This document shows positions 46,501-57,693 of a stretch of DNA of 64,000 nt, piece by piece (the stretch's first letter is position 1; each line of letters begins with the position of its first letter). This DNA comes from Takakia lepidozioides (taxonomy: Eukaryota > Streptophyta > Takakiopsida > Takakiales > Takakiaceae): assembly GCA_030704615.1 (NCBI GenBank), contig CM060731.1, positions 16,370,001 to 16,434,000 on the forward strand. The letters run 5' to 3'. The notes under the pieces are model-generated. The model saw only the letters and a program-made list of their open reading frames with translations, had not been told where the DNA came from and did no database searches. A program made the position numbers and the translations under genes.

Positions 46501-49500
46501 CTTACCTTTTCTCTCTATGCCATGATGGCAGCAGAACGGCATCCTGATGACATCTATACATTTGGGTACTTATGTTACCTTTGTTTCTCTTTTTTTTCTC
46601 TTTTCCTCTTTTTGTATAACGGTTATCATGTTTCAGGAGAGCATCTGCGGCAATGTGTCACATTTTTCCTGCCTACATTTTCCTACCAGATTGTTAGGTC
46701 TTAATTTTCGGCTGCTGTTTTGCCTCCATGCCTTTCTCTTTCCAAAGCCATTATAGTTGAACAGGATGTTTGTAATATTCTCTATCTAAACACCTCTACT
46801 CTTTTAGCAGTTAAGAGTAGTTTGCCCACTGGAAGCCTGATAATTGACCTGCTGCTATGTGTGCATCAGAAAGATTGACAGATGCTAAAGTTGGTGAAGG
46901 GGTTTCCTTATTATTCCTTTGTGTCCTTATGAATGCTTCATCTTATGCTGGAAGTCTTTGCTCTGCAGTTACAAGAGGCTGGAGGTACTGGCAGCTTTCA
47001 CCAATGCCGTAAGTTTGCTATTCTACACATGCTTGGTTACTTGCAGTGATGTTTTCTCTCTACATGTGACCTGAGGAGAGTATGACCTACCTTCTGGATA
47101 CTCTAGGCATGTAGGATATTACTTGGTTGAATATTGTGTAGATGATATGCTCAAGTAGAAAGAGGTACACTTGGAGTATTTTAGACAGACATGATCCAAG
47201 AAGAGAGTGGGGAAGCAATAATTGTAAGGTTCATGAGGCAGGCCATCTGGTGGCAGGGTGATCCAGGATAACAGCATACTGTCTGTGTGCGTGAGCAGCT
47301 GTTTTTGCTTTTCCTCTCCTTCTCTCTTGTCGTGGAGGCACTGCACGCCTTCGTCCAAGATGAATCTGAGCACAAGTATGGCTGCTTAACCAGCTCATTA
47401 ATATTTCGTTTTTGTATGTAGTCATTTTGCATAATTTGTTTGGAGGGGAAAGAGAGCGTGTGCATTTGAAAACGCATGTATCCTCGGTGTAAAACTTAAC
47501 ATGTTGTTTACACTGCCTTTTCTCTTTACGATTTTACATTCTCACCAGACTGCATTGTTTTGTTTCAGGCATTATTTGATAGTATCAGCAGTGGCAAACC
47601 TACTTGTGAATCTCTTGGGAGTGTGGTTTTTCCGCAATTACGCTCGCGTACGAGTCGGTATGTATGTAAACTTGCATCACCTCCAAATTGTGGTCAATAA
47701 AAGGCATTCTGCCCCCTCATCTCCTTTCTTCTTGTTTTACTACTGGGCAGGAGAATCTCAGCACTTCTCTGCTGCTGATGCCAATTCATTGCTTGTGCAT
47801 GTCATAACCAGGGTATAGGAGAGCACAAGATATGAATCACCACTCTATTTGTCTCCATGTTCTCTCAGATTCCATTCGCAGGTGAGAAACCTGATCCACC
47901 CAAATTTTTGAGGTTTTCATTCGTTCCCTGCTGTTCAAGCGGCTGTATGTCACTGTAAGATGGCAGCGTGCATGCTTTAGTGCAGTAAAAAATTCTGCTT
48001 GCTTTGGTGAGTTAGGTGGAAGCTTAATACCAATCATGACTGAACAGTTGAGGTCGAGAGAGTACCATACGAGGTGGACCTATCTGAATAAGTCGCTGAA
48101 TTCTGTCAATGTCTGTCTCTAGGCCTGTCGCCACCTAGCAACTGCATTGGTCATTCTAGCAGCTAGTAACAGGGGGGCTGTGTGTTGGGGTTCTTTCTGT
48201 GCAGCGCAGGGGTGATCTTTGCTTCCTGGCTGTTGACTTTTGGGTAATTCCCCACTACTGTGAATACCTTTTGTTGGGTCTTTCTGTTCACTTCACTGAG
48301 TATCTACAGTTGTATTTCGTTCACACATATTGTGCATGTGGTTTTCTGGCTCAGAATTTAGGATGGAAGGTGCAATTTTCTGGCAGCAATCAATGGTGCC
48401 TAGTTGGCAGGCGGATGATGACCACTAGTGTGTGCATGTCTTGTAACTGCAGAGTCACCAACGCTGAAACATTATGTCTGGGACTAGTAGCGGTGACAGT
48501 GTTTTTGACAACACTGCCTCTCTTCAAAGCCGCAGGAGGTGTGCTGCTGCAGATGGCCCCCTCTGGGAGTTATGCTTCTGCTCTCAATAAGTGCCTTCGC
48601 CAGGTTCATCACTTTCCCTTATGTATATGTGGCAAATATCATTTTCATGTACTTGTATTGGAGCTCTCGCTCGGATTTCTCTTTGTTTTATTAACCATCT
48701 CATCTGTTCTTGTGTGCCTGGGCATGTGATGGTGGGTTAGGTGAGGATGGATAAAGAAGTGATAGAGTGCTACAATGTGCGATTCTGGGAGATTGTGCCA
48801 GGTTCAGTTGTGGGTACCTTACTCCTGCAGGTGGGATATCTTACCACTTTAAGTGGCTGGGTTTCTGGTTGGGAGTATCTTGGGAATGGATTGTGAACAT
48901 AGTGGACGGTTGCAAGGCCAGTGGCCCTAAGGACTACAGTTGAATGCTTGTGTGCCCTGAGGGATGAACTGTAAAGTCGTGTTTGAGTGCCATGCTTGTT
49001 GTTGGTTGTTTGTAAACTAGCTTCATAAAGAGGCTTAGATCTGCAAGCTGATATCATGAAAGTGGGCATGTATGTTAAAACCTGGATACTGGTGAGCAGT
49101 TTTGAGCGTTTGTCATGAATGCAAGCACTGAAAAATATGCTGGCTTATTGGAGATTGCTTTCAACCTCCTCTTTTCCTATCTTCAATTACCTCCTCATCC
49201 TCAGCACACCAGTCTCTGATTGTCAGTCCCGTTCATAAGACTTTCTTTCCATCTCCTGGACTGTACTTAGTAAATCTGCTCAAATGCAGGTGCTACCTCT
49301 TAGATTTTATGTCCTTGATCATCTTTGTACAATGAAGGGCAGCTGTATGGAGCATGGGTGGATTTGGTGTCACTGTGGAGATTCAAAACAATGTACATTT
49401 GCAGCTAATGCCAATCTAAAATTCTTAGGCTGCGATGTCAGGTCCTGCACCTGCCTGAGCATGTGTGTTTGTGGGTGTTTGACATGAGTTTGGATGTGTG

Positions 49501-49615
49501 TGGATTACAGGTAAATGAAGGTGCAGACCAGCAAAGATTGTTGAAACATGTGCATAGTATCTACAATGAAATTGGAGTGAAGGAGCTCACAGTGCAGATA
49601 GAGGTTGCCCAATAA
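43529..49615 (+). CDS. MTP5: Cation diffusion facilitator zinc transporter, MTP5/MTPC2 type
   Basis: Zinc/proton antiporter family protein; in Arabidopsis MTP5 pairs with MTP12 to load zinc into the Golgi. Exons: 43529-44252, 46457-46565, 46969-47008, 47299-47375, 47579-47657, 47812-47881, 48205-48243, 48453-48603, 48741-48830, 49511-49615; all phases agree. Exon 1 gives a long serine-rich cytosolic N-terminus of about 210 residues, then the first span (RLLGLIVLNFAYSTIELLVG). The metal-site helices read LVSDSFHLTFGCG and LHVLSDSIR. Then TFGYKRLEVLAAFTNA, VEALHAFVQDESEH, HYLIVSAVANLLVNLLGVWF, SAGVIFASWLLTFG and the C-terminal cytosolic domain (KAAGGVLLQMAP, RFWEIVPGSVVGTLLLQV). Intron 1 (2.2 kb) holds antisense LINE pieces. 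Confidence 0.93.
45660..46130 (-). mobile_element. Two tandem LINE 3'-end pieces in the transporter intron
   Basis: The same 3' LINE sequence as at 12440-12700 and 19687-19940 occurs twice head to tail: about 45680-45890 (more diverged) and 45890-46130. Each carries TGTAGCCTTGTGGCCAT, CTACCTTTGT.AGGGGCT and CCTCTAGAAA.CCCT blocks. Antisense to the gene, like the two DPE2 copies. Confidence 0.75.
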
Positions 49616-50933
49616 TCAATGTATGCCTCCACTGACCCAGGAAATGTACAAACAGTGGTGCCTCATTCTGTATACAACATGTATTTGAGGTGAAAGGACA
49701 ACCACTGTCAATGTGGTGCTCAATTCAGGCACCAGGTTTTGTTATGGCTCTTGCATGATAACCTACATGGAAGCAGAGAGGCTACATGAGCATGCAATGT
49801 GCCATATGGAAGAGATGTTTGGGTATAACTTGTTTGAGCATCCATTTCATGCTCATCTTATCACATGGAACTCTAATTTACCACGAGTATTATGGAAGGA
49901 AGACTCTTGCCGGAGCAAGCGGAACTTATGGTGTCACTTCAGCCTGAATGGTTGCCACCTTCCGTTTGGAAGGTGACACCTTGTAATGGCTGTAACCAAG
50001 GCAACACGGTTGCCCAACCCCTCCCCCAAATGCATTAAGGTAGCGGTTGCTTGGGTACCACTTCTATGGTATTGTTGACATCCAACATACACCAGCAGAG
50101 CTTTGATTCCAAGACCATTTTTATGTGGCCTTTAAGAAAAAAAGAGCTGAAGTAAATAAGAGCCACTTCATTTTATGGCTATTGCTCCTTAGGGATGGGT
50201 TCTAAAAAGGTTTTATAATTCAAAATCTTAGCAAGTTCCTTTTTTTCTTCTTTTTCTTTTTTGGTGGGGGGGTTGTGGTGATGAAGCCTCAACATTTTAT
50301 TGATTAAGGGGAAACAATTAAACCCCAAAAGGTCATGAATCAGTTGGCGAGGGACGAACCTAGGGACACATACAAAGAGAGAACCATCCAGTTGGATGAA
50401 AAGCAGTAGCTAGGACCCTGGGCCCTAGGGGAGATGTGGGCGTGGAGGGGAAGACAGCGCGACTTTAAGATCAATACTTAGACAGGGTTGAGTTGTGCAG
50501 CAGTGAATTATACTTGGGCCAAGGGGCTGACGAATGAGGAAGAAACTAAGCTGCACCTGGTGGAGCGTGTGCTGCTGATGTGTTTCCCATTAGCTACTTT
50601 TCCGAAACTCAAGGGAGTCACGTCAATGTTGTTGGAGACCTTTGCCAGCCGAGAGGGGAATGCCCCGTCCACTGGCAGCTTGACGACGAAGCGCAGCTGC
50701 ATAAGATGTCGACCCTCCCCGGCCCTCCCCCATGTGCCTTGGAATTTGCGGAAGAGCCTATCTACAGCTCTGGATCCCTGTTGATGTTTGCATGCATTTT
50801 CACCCATGCTTTCCTCACTTCAACTTGAACCTCACAAAAAATAGTATCCAATAGAATTGAGAAATAAGTTCTATCCAAAGGTCCAATGACATCTGAGTTT
50901 CTATACAAGGTAGACAAACCTATAATGGCTCCT
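49616..50933. other. Intergenic, no gene accepted
   Basis: A hairpin CACCTTCC-GTTT-GGAAGGTG at 49957-49976 lies downstream of the transporter gene. Between 50470 and 50830 ORFs of about 98 codons face each other on both strands. Neither has a domain I know. Confidence 0.4.
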
Positions 50934-51766
50934 TTAACCCTTAAGTTCCCAAGCCACCTGAATCGGGTCACTTTGAATTTGCAGTTCGACCGAATTTTTG
51001 CAGATCTAATCTGATGGGGCCCACTCCTGAAGCTTTAATGACAAGGGATTTGTCTCGAGTATGATGCAAAAAGAAAAATTAAAAAAAAAAACAAAAGCTA
51101 TGACCTACAAAAAATCTTAGATCTCTCATTTACTTTTTGGGGCCTGAAAAGGGCTTGTTGACCGCTGACGTGGCAGGTAAACAAGCCCAAAACAGATTGC
51201 ACTCCAAAGGCCATTTTTGGCAGAAAATTAGCAATTTTGGAAAAAGCACTTCACCTTGTGGTGTGTGAGCATTACATACACACATCCACCATTGGCTTTT
51301 GAAAATTTTGTAGAAAAAAAAAGTACTTCATTTGGAGGCACATTTTCTCTTGTCAATTTTGAGATTTCAACCCCCATGTAATTGCATGCATAGCAACCAT
51401 AGGTGAAAAAATCAGTTGGACCTGCAATTTAGTGGGGTCATAGTCATTCCACTATTGATTTGGAAATGGTGGGTCTTGGGGCAAGCAAAATTGGGTAAAG
51501 CTAGGTTTTAATTTGGTCAAACCAATTTCTTTCTCACTTTTTTTTTGGGACCTGATATTTGAGGTCCGGACCAACGCTATAATCTCACAATTTCCACGGT
51601 GGACTTGGCTCATTTTTTGGTATGTCATGCATAAATGAGCTGGGCCCATTGCTATAAGGCTGGAATCTCTGGATGATTTTTGGTAGGTTTCTAGGGGCAA
51701 TTTACTGCAGCTGGGTACCCAAAATTGGTAAAATGTCAAAAAAGGGCTTGGGAACTTAAGGGTTAA
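50934..51766. mobile_element. Non-autonomous element with piggyBac-like TTAA ends, 0.83 kb
   Basis: Perfect 18-bp inverted ends CCCTTAAGTTCCCAAGCC (50938-50955 and, inverted, 51745-51762), each flanked by TTAA (50934-50937 and 51763-51766). TTAA duplication and CCC starts are piggyBac hallmarks. The interior is AT-rich and encodes no transposase. Perfect ends suggest it is younger than the copy at 29475-30691. Confidence 0.8.
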
Positions 51767-52439
51767 GAAATGCAGGCAATTTCAGCTGCAGTGTCCTTAT
51801 ATACATTTTTCCCATGTAGGCACAAGAAAATGAAATTTATTGAAAAAAAACAAAAAGTATCCGAAGTTATACATAATATTGGTGAATTTTCAAGCTGAAA
51901 ACACATAATAATCCGTGAATGGACCAGTAGGGGGTACTATTTTGAGCAACAAGTGCATTGAATTAGGAGCCCATGGGGCCCAAAAGGTGTGCATCATCAT
52001 TCACTTTACTAATTACGTTGCACAGTAGTATGGACCATGTCATTTAGTTAAACTACTCATCAGTTACATGAACTCGACTATTTACTAAGCTTTACGTATC
52101 TGACTACGCTAATCAAAGCATCCTCGGTGACTACGAGATGTGTCCCTGGACTAATTGAAAACGAACAGTCATGATCTACAAAACTAATCGCTAGTGGAGA
52201 ATAAACAAATCTTCAGCTTGTCCAACATGAGAACCATTTGATCCCAAAACTGATCGGCTTCTCAACGATCACCGGCTCTGCTTATGCTTCTGTAAACCCA
52301 TGGAGGTTCGATAAGGACGAACCATGATGTATCCAGACCCGCCTTAGATAAGCTGTGGTAGGAATGGAAGCATCAGATCGGATGGCAGTATGGAGACGCT
52401 CTCCAATCGCTGAACAATTTTTGGCGGACCAGAGATTAT
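51767..52439. other. Intergenic, nothing recognised
   Basis: AT-rich, no coding or RNA signal seen. Confidence 0.4.
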
Positions 52440-53260
52440 CGAATTATTTTATGGCCTCCCGCTGCTCCACCTTTTTGCGCTTCAGCTCCTCTTTTTCCAC
52501 CTTATCGAGAGCACGCTTTTGCTTATTCAGTTCGCGCTCTTTTTTTACGCTGCTCCCGCACTTTCAGGGCTTCTTTTGCCCCAAAGCTAGCAAGTACTCA
52601 TCTGAGGTCATGAGAATGGACTTGCTGTAGTCAATTATTGGCTCCGAGCCATCCCCATTCAATCGTCGTCGAGGTGCTACTGGTATTTGTGGTAGACTCA
52701 AAAATTGAGTGATAGAGTGTCGTTGTTCATGGGTGCTTCTGCAACTATTTCCAGTGTCGCTAGATTGGCTGGAGGATAATCGCTCGGTACCTGGCGAGAC
52801 CAACTCATTTTCGTCCTCTTCCTCCACAAAGTAGTGGTGCGTACACCTCATAATGTGTCTCGGATATGTTATTTTCCAAAATTTCCTCAACTTGCAAGTC
52901 AACAGTGGCAGTCCTTATATCTTCTTGACCAGGATGGGTGTCGTCCTCCGAGACCTCCATCCTATAACCCTCGTTGGGCCCCATGCGGTTCTGCATGGCA
53001 TCCAGATTGAGAGGCCAGATCCCAGTCACGGCAAAAAAAAATTTTACATTTTCAGGACTCATCGCTTTTTTCAAAGCTACTGAAATCCAATGTGCAAGAT
53101 CATCTTTCAAGGGTGTGCCTCCCTTGTGTGCCATCGTCCAAACATCACGGTAAGCCCTGAATGTTGTTTTGAAAGGTTTAATTATAGCATCTTCCAGTTC
53201 GAACAACAACAAATGTCTCCCAATCGGGTTATACAATTCGTTCTCCACCGGCACCCATGG
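52440..53260 (-). pseudogene. Decayed pogo-like (DDE/CENP-B-type) transposase C-terminus
   Basis: The minus strand reads IIKPFKTTFRAYRDVWTMAH, then LAHWISVALKKAMSPENV and VTGIWPLNLDAM, the conserved end of plant pogo-type DDE transposases (KPFK.AFRAYRD.W...GIWPLN). A frame change near 52850 leads to a second open segment (52902-52564). A lysine/glutamate-rich tail reaches about 52440 after another frame change. The N-terminal HTH and catalytic D residues are not recognisable. Open frames further upstream (53182-53690) could be earlier parts of the same relic, but I cannot identify them. Confidence 0.65.
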
Positions 53261-53790
53261 AACCTGTGGGAGCCGGATAAACCTGGACCTTCTCTAATTC
53301 CAATGCCCTCCCAAATTGCGGCAAAATGGCTCTCTCTCCCACCAATCGGGAATGCCTCCCCATGTATCGTTATCTCCCAGTCAGATGTGACCCAGAAATA
53401 CTGGGGATCTTTAATGTATGCCGGGTTTCCGGCATGTATGGCATGCATTTCTCTGTCTGCATCCCATATCAAGTTCTTGCCCCAATGCACAAAATTCAAA
53501 AATATAAAACATCTAATGGGAGGTTGTGTCGATTGTATTCAAAACCTATGGGCATCCTTTCCTTCAAGCCCACCAGCTCATAGAAACGGTGATGGATTGG
53601 TGGACGGCATTCTGGGCAAGCGCTCATCCGCAAGGTTTGCGGGATAAGACATGTGAAATGGAATATATGTCCACATGCGGATTTGGTCAAGTTGGGTAGA
53701 TGTTATGTATATGACCTGATTGGGTGAGGATGTGATCAAGTCTCCAAGGCTCCAGTGGCGAGGCCCAAAGCCCAGCCAAAAGAGGGGGGA

Positions 53791-53815
53791 AAAAAAAAAA
53801 AAAAAAAAAAAAAAA
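53791..53815 (+). repeat. Poly(A) run
   Basis: About 25 uninterrupted A residues directly before the chromodomain fragment. It could be the tail of a retroposed sequence or a simple expansion. Confidence 0.8.
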
Positions 53816-53816
53816 A

Positions 53817-54075
53817 TTAAGTCGAATCATTAAGAAAGTATATGTCTGATCTAGGCCAGATTTTGCCTGCTTTACCTAAGGTCATTTCCGACAGTCAGAT
53901 TTTAGCAGAACCAAAGAGAGTGCTTGAAACATGCATTGGTGAGACTCGACATTGAAGATGGGTGGAATATCTCATTAAGTGGAAATTTGATCCTGAATTT
54001 GAGGCAAATTGGGAAAAGAAAGACGACTTATTAGTGGATTTCCCTTATTTTCTTATCATTGAGGACACCGATTAA
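53817..54075 (+). pseudogene. Chromovirus pol C-terminus with chromodomain
   Basis: Reads LPKVISDSQILAEPKRVLET, an in-frame stop, then WVEYLIKWKFDPEFEANWEK and DDLLVDFPYFLIIEDTD before TAA. This is the integrase tail plus chromodomain of Ty3/gypsy chromoviruses. It is followed at once by a polypurine tract (AGTGGGGGGG, about 54080) and LTR-like sequence, the expected 3' end of such an element. The upstream part of the element is missing. Confidence 0.8.
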
Positions 54076-54089
54076 TTTTAGTGGGGGGG

Positions 54090-54689
54090 TTTATCGGGTA
54101 CCAGCTCTATCTTCACCTGCTGGTTTTAGACCAAGATATTAACTTAGTACTTAGTGCTAAAGCTGGATGGTGTTTGATTTAGTATTTCATCCTAAGTGGG
54201 TGGTGCTTAAATTGACCATGGATTGATATGACGAATGATATACTGCGCAAAGCTAATGATGGCTTGTGGATTGATAAATCCAGTTATCTTAATTGGTAAA
54301 GCATTGTTTAAGGTAACCACTTAGATGATATATTTAACATGAATACTATATTGGTATTCATATTGATGGAAGGAGAGGTGTTTTAACCTTTTTCCACATT
54401 GACATATATGGGTGGATATTTATGGGTACTTGCAGGTTGCACTAAAAGAGCAGCTGGACTGCCTACATAAGGAGGAGGAGTTTTCAGAGTAGAACAGAGC
54501 TTGAGGATTGATAGACAGACTTTGAGATACATTGATATATTGTACGATTGGTGATAGATTTGATGATAGATGCATGATGTGGCGGTTGGGTGGACTGGAC
54601 AAATTTTAATATTATGCTTAGTTGAGATATGAAATAGTCTGAACCAGTGGGACGGAACTGTGAGACAGATAGTAAAGGAACGTTTTATA
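54090..54689 (+). repeat. Chromovirus LTR copy 1
   Basis: Runs from the polypurine tract to a primer-binding site TGGTATTAGAGCC at 54690-54702, which complements initiator tRNA-Met with one change. Largely the same as 55038-55625. The exact left border is uncertain because the TG start is not clear. Confidence 0.7.
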
Positions 54690-54702
54690 TGGTATTAGAG
54701 CC

Positions 54703-55004
54703 TCACAGCCTTATATGATGATAAAGAAGCATTATTTATACTGGCCAGGGATGAAATGACAGATACGTGATTATTCTTTGTCAGGTCTCAAAAGTTGCAA
54801 AAGTTAAATCTCGAGGTTTGTTGCAACCTTTGGAAATCCCCCATGAGTCCTTTTGCCACAATGTATTAAAAAGATTGCTTGTTTCCGATTACACTATCTT
54901 CACCTCGATACAAAGTGTGAATGATGGTACTCGAGATGAATAAGCAATTAACCCTTATTAAAGAAAGCATGCAAAGTATTTAGGAACGTACTAAGTATCA
55001 TATC
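54703..55004 (+). pseudogene. Integrase fragment after LTR copy 1
   Basis: Translates as YWPGMK, stop, QIRDY, then SRG(F)V..LEIPH-like segments: the zinc-domain-to-core joint of a chromovirus integrase. It has a 15-bp deletion compared with 55639-55800. gag, protease and RT are absent between the primer-binding site and this piece, so the element was internally deleted. After about 54850 the sequence leaves the integrase. Confidence 0.6.
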
Positions 55005-55037
55005 ATTGAGGATACTAATTAAATCTTAGTGGGGGAG

Positions 55038-55625
55038 TTTATCAGGTACCTCTATCTTCACCTATTGGATATAACAGTTGATTTAGTGCTTCATCCCAAG
55101 TAGGTGCTTAAATTGACCATTGATTGATATGACATACTGGGCAAGGCTAATGATGGCTTGTGGATTGATAAATCCAGTTATCCTAATTGGTAAAACACTG
55201 TTTAAGGTAACCAAGATGATATATTCAACAGGGATACTATATTGGTATTCATATTGATGGGAGGAGAGGTGTTAACCCTCCATTGAACCCTTTTTCAAGA
55301 TTGATATTATATGTGGGTGAATATTTATGGGTACTTGCAGGTTGCACTTAAGGAGCAGCTGGACTGCCTACATAAGGAGCAAAAGTTTCAGAATAGAATA
55401 GAGATTGAGGATTGATAGACAGACTTTGAGATAGATTGATATATTGTCGATAGATTGATAGATAGATTTGATTGATTGATTGATTGATGATATATTGGAT
55501 GATAGATGCATGGTGTGGCGGTTGGGCGAACTAGACAAATTCTAGTATTATGCTTAGTTGATATATGAAATAGTCTAAACTAGTGGGACGGAACTGTGAG
55601 ACAGATAGTAGGGGAATGTTTTATA
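55038..55625 (+). repeat. Chromovirus LTR copy 2
   Basis: Preceded by a polypurine tract (GTGGGGGAG) and followed by the primer-binding site TGGTATTAGAGCC at 55626-55638. A GATTGATTGATTGATTGAT microsatellite (about 55469-55488) lies inside. The two LTR/primer-site/integrase units are 936 bp apart. Confidence 0.7.
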
Positions 55626-55638
55626 TGGTATTAGAGCC

Positions 55639-55987
55639 TCACAGCCTTATATGATGATAAAGAAACATTATTTATATTGGCCAAGGATGAAATGATAGAT
55701 ACGTGATTATGTTGACAAATGTTTTCCTTGTCAAGTCACAAAAGTTGAAAAAGTTAAATCTCGAGGTTTGTTGCAACTTTTGGAAATCCCCCATGGTAAA
55801 TAGAAATCCATAAGCATGGATTTTATTGTGGCTTTGCCTAAGACATGACATAACCATAAATAACATATTTGTTGTGGTGGATAGACTGTGAAAACAAACA
55901 CATTTTGTGCCCAGCAAGATGACAGCCTCCGCTTTTGATATTGCCTAGCTTTTCATGAAGGAGATTTATAGGTTGCATGGATTACCG
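55639..55987 (+). pseudogene. Old chromovirus integrase, left part, interrupted
   Basis: Continues the integrase: MDFIVALPKT, then VVDRL and THFVPSKMTASAFDIA, then LFMKEIYRLHGLP, with several stops (as at 55849). It breaks after LP, exactly where the 55988-63790 element begins; the reading resumes at 63793 with EIICDRDKKF. It includes the first catalytic D (in MDFI). Confidence 0.8.
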
Positions 55988-56356
55988 TGTCATGGTTTTA
56001 GTCATGGTTAACTAGAATTACCTACTTCTAGTTAACTAGGACATTTTGGATATTTATATTAGTATTTTGTGTGTTGGGACTTCATTTGGTCTCACATGCC
56101 AAGTGAGGTGTCAAACCTCACTTGGGACATGGGGATGGGTTTTCCCCTTGTGAGTGTTGAGGAGGGCTCATCTTCTTGTAGTTGAGCCTCCATGAGCCTC
56201 TCCCACCTCCATAGCTCTAGGTATTGAGAGGGAGTGTGGTGAGGGCTTTGTAGGGTGGATTCCTTTAGTAAAGGTGCCATTGGCTTGACTTAGTTTATGT
56301 GATTGAGTGGATTCATGAGTGGAGTGTTTCCATTGTGTGTTACCCTTCCATTATCA
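55988..56356 (+). repeat. Terminal repeat A1
   Basis: 369 bp starting TGTCATGGTTTTAGTCATGG and ending CCATTATCA. It aligns without gaps to 63332-63700 with six substitutions (about 1.6%). It is followed by CTACAAGAATATCACC rather than by the B block or a tRNA-complementary primer site. Confidence 0.95.
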
Positions 56357-57693
56357 CTACAAGAATATCACCTTATGCTTGTGAGTGCGGAGTGTAAGGA
56401 TTAGTTTTAGCACTTGTGTTAGTGTACACCAAGGAGTGAGAGAGCTAGGAAAGCTCAAGTATCTCACAAGGCTTGCAAGGTGTTGCAAGGAGGAGTGTTT
56501 TTGCATTGCATCAAAGATGTGGAGAGCTCAAGGAGAGAGCTCTTGAGTTACAAGACTTTGCAGAGGTGGAGAGCTTAAGGAGAGAGCTCTTGTATCACAA
56601 AGCTTGCATGGTTTTGCAAGGTAAGTGCTTATGATGAATGAAGAGAACACCTAGGTCAAGAGGTGGAAGTGTGTGTGACTAGCCCATGCAAGGGAAAGCA
56701 CATGGAAGATGGCATACAAAATTCAAATTCAGGCAAGGCTTGGCGCTTGTCATTGGGCACATTAGCTTGCTACGAGTTCCAAGGAGAACAAGAGGAACTT
56801 GTCAATTTGGGATGAATGCATTGCAAAGTAAGATAATGCAATCTTGCATGCATGTTAGGGGGAAGATACCATGAAGAAGGTGTTCCTTACTATACTCTAC
56901 AAACCCTCTCCATACTCTTCAAGAAACTGTGTATGGGCTCCCTCTGCCCCACCATACACTTTTGTGAACAGTGTATGGATACAGGTGGAGAGACTTTGCC
57001 TACCATACGTTTTCATTAAAAGTGTATGACATCCAGGGTGTATCTGGAGGAGTATTGCCTTTGGAAGATCTTTGGGGGGTCCTTTGAGGAGCTTTTGTAA
57101 GACACTTGAAGGGGTGTTTGGAGGACTGTTTGGAGGACTATTGGGGGTCCTTGAAGACCAATATTTGGCAAACATTTGGAGCTTTGGAGGGCTATTTGGA
57201 GGACTATTTTGGGGTCCTTGGAGGCTAATATTTGGCGAGCTTAAGGAGTCTTTGGCAACTTGTCTGAAGGACTTTTTGGGGTCCTTGAGGGCCAAGATTT
57301 TACAGGCTTTGGGGGCCTTAGTGAGATTGTTTGAGAGACATCTTGAGGGCTCTTAGAGAGTTATTTGAGAGACCCTGGAAGGTAATTATGTCTGTTGGTC
57401 ATGAGCAAGAGCGTTTAGAGATAGGGGGTTGGTCCGGATTTGATCACCGGCCAATCCTAGAGCATGCTATCAGTGGTGAGGCTGGGGTGATGACCAGTCA
57501 GACCACCATTGTTTCGCTTATGGTGAGGCTGGGTTGATGACCAGCAGACCATATAAGTGCTTGCGGTGGATGTAGGTGCAGGTTTATGTTATGAACCTAG
57601 TAGTCTAAGCCATAAGTCTACCCGGTTACCTTGTGGAAAGGGGGATTAGAGACAGATTTACAACAAGTGTGGTTGTGAGTTTTCATCACAGAG
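56357..57693 (+). other. Element leader with internal repeats
   Basis: No ORF with recognisable domain. Contains a direct duplication around GGAGAGCTCAAGGAGAGAG (56521 and 56567), three imperfect units of about 70 bp built on GGACTATTTGGGGTCCTT (57110-57310), and a duplicated GGTGAGGCTGGG.TGATGACC (57474 and 57520). Confidence 0.6.

Noticed and set aside
48199-48729. 176-codon ORF in the zinc-transporter gene
   Set aside because: It overlaps two real exons plus the introns around them; its open state is chance.
50488-50828. ORFs of about 98 codons on both strands
   Set aside because: They cover the same bases in opposite directions with no recognisable family; not enough to call a gene.
53496-53690. 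RING-like cysteine pattern (CGHIFHFTC...CPEC) on the minus strand
   Set aside because: Too few metal ligands for a RING finger, and it lies next to a decayed transposase.
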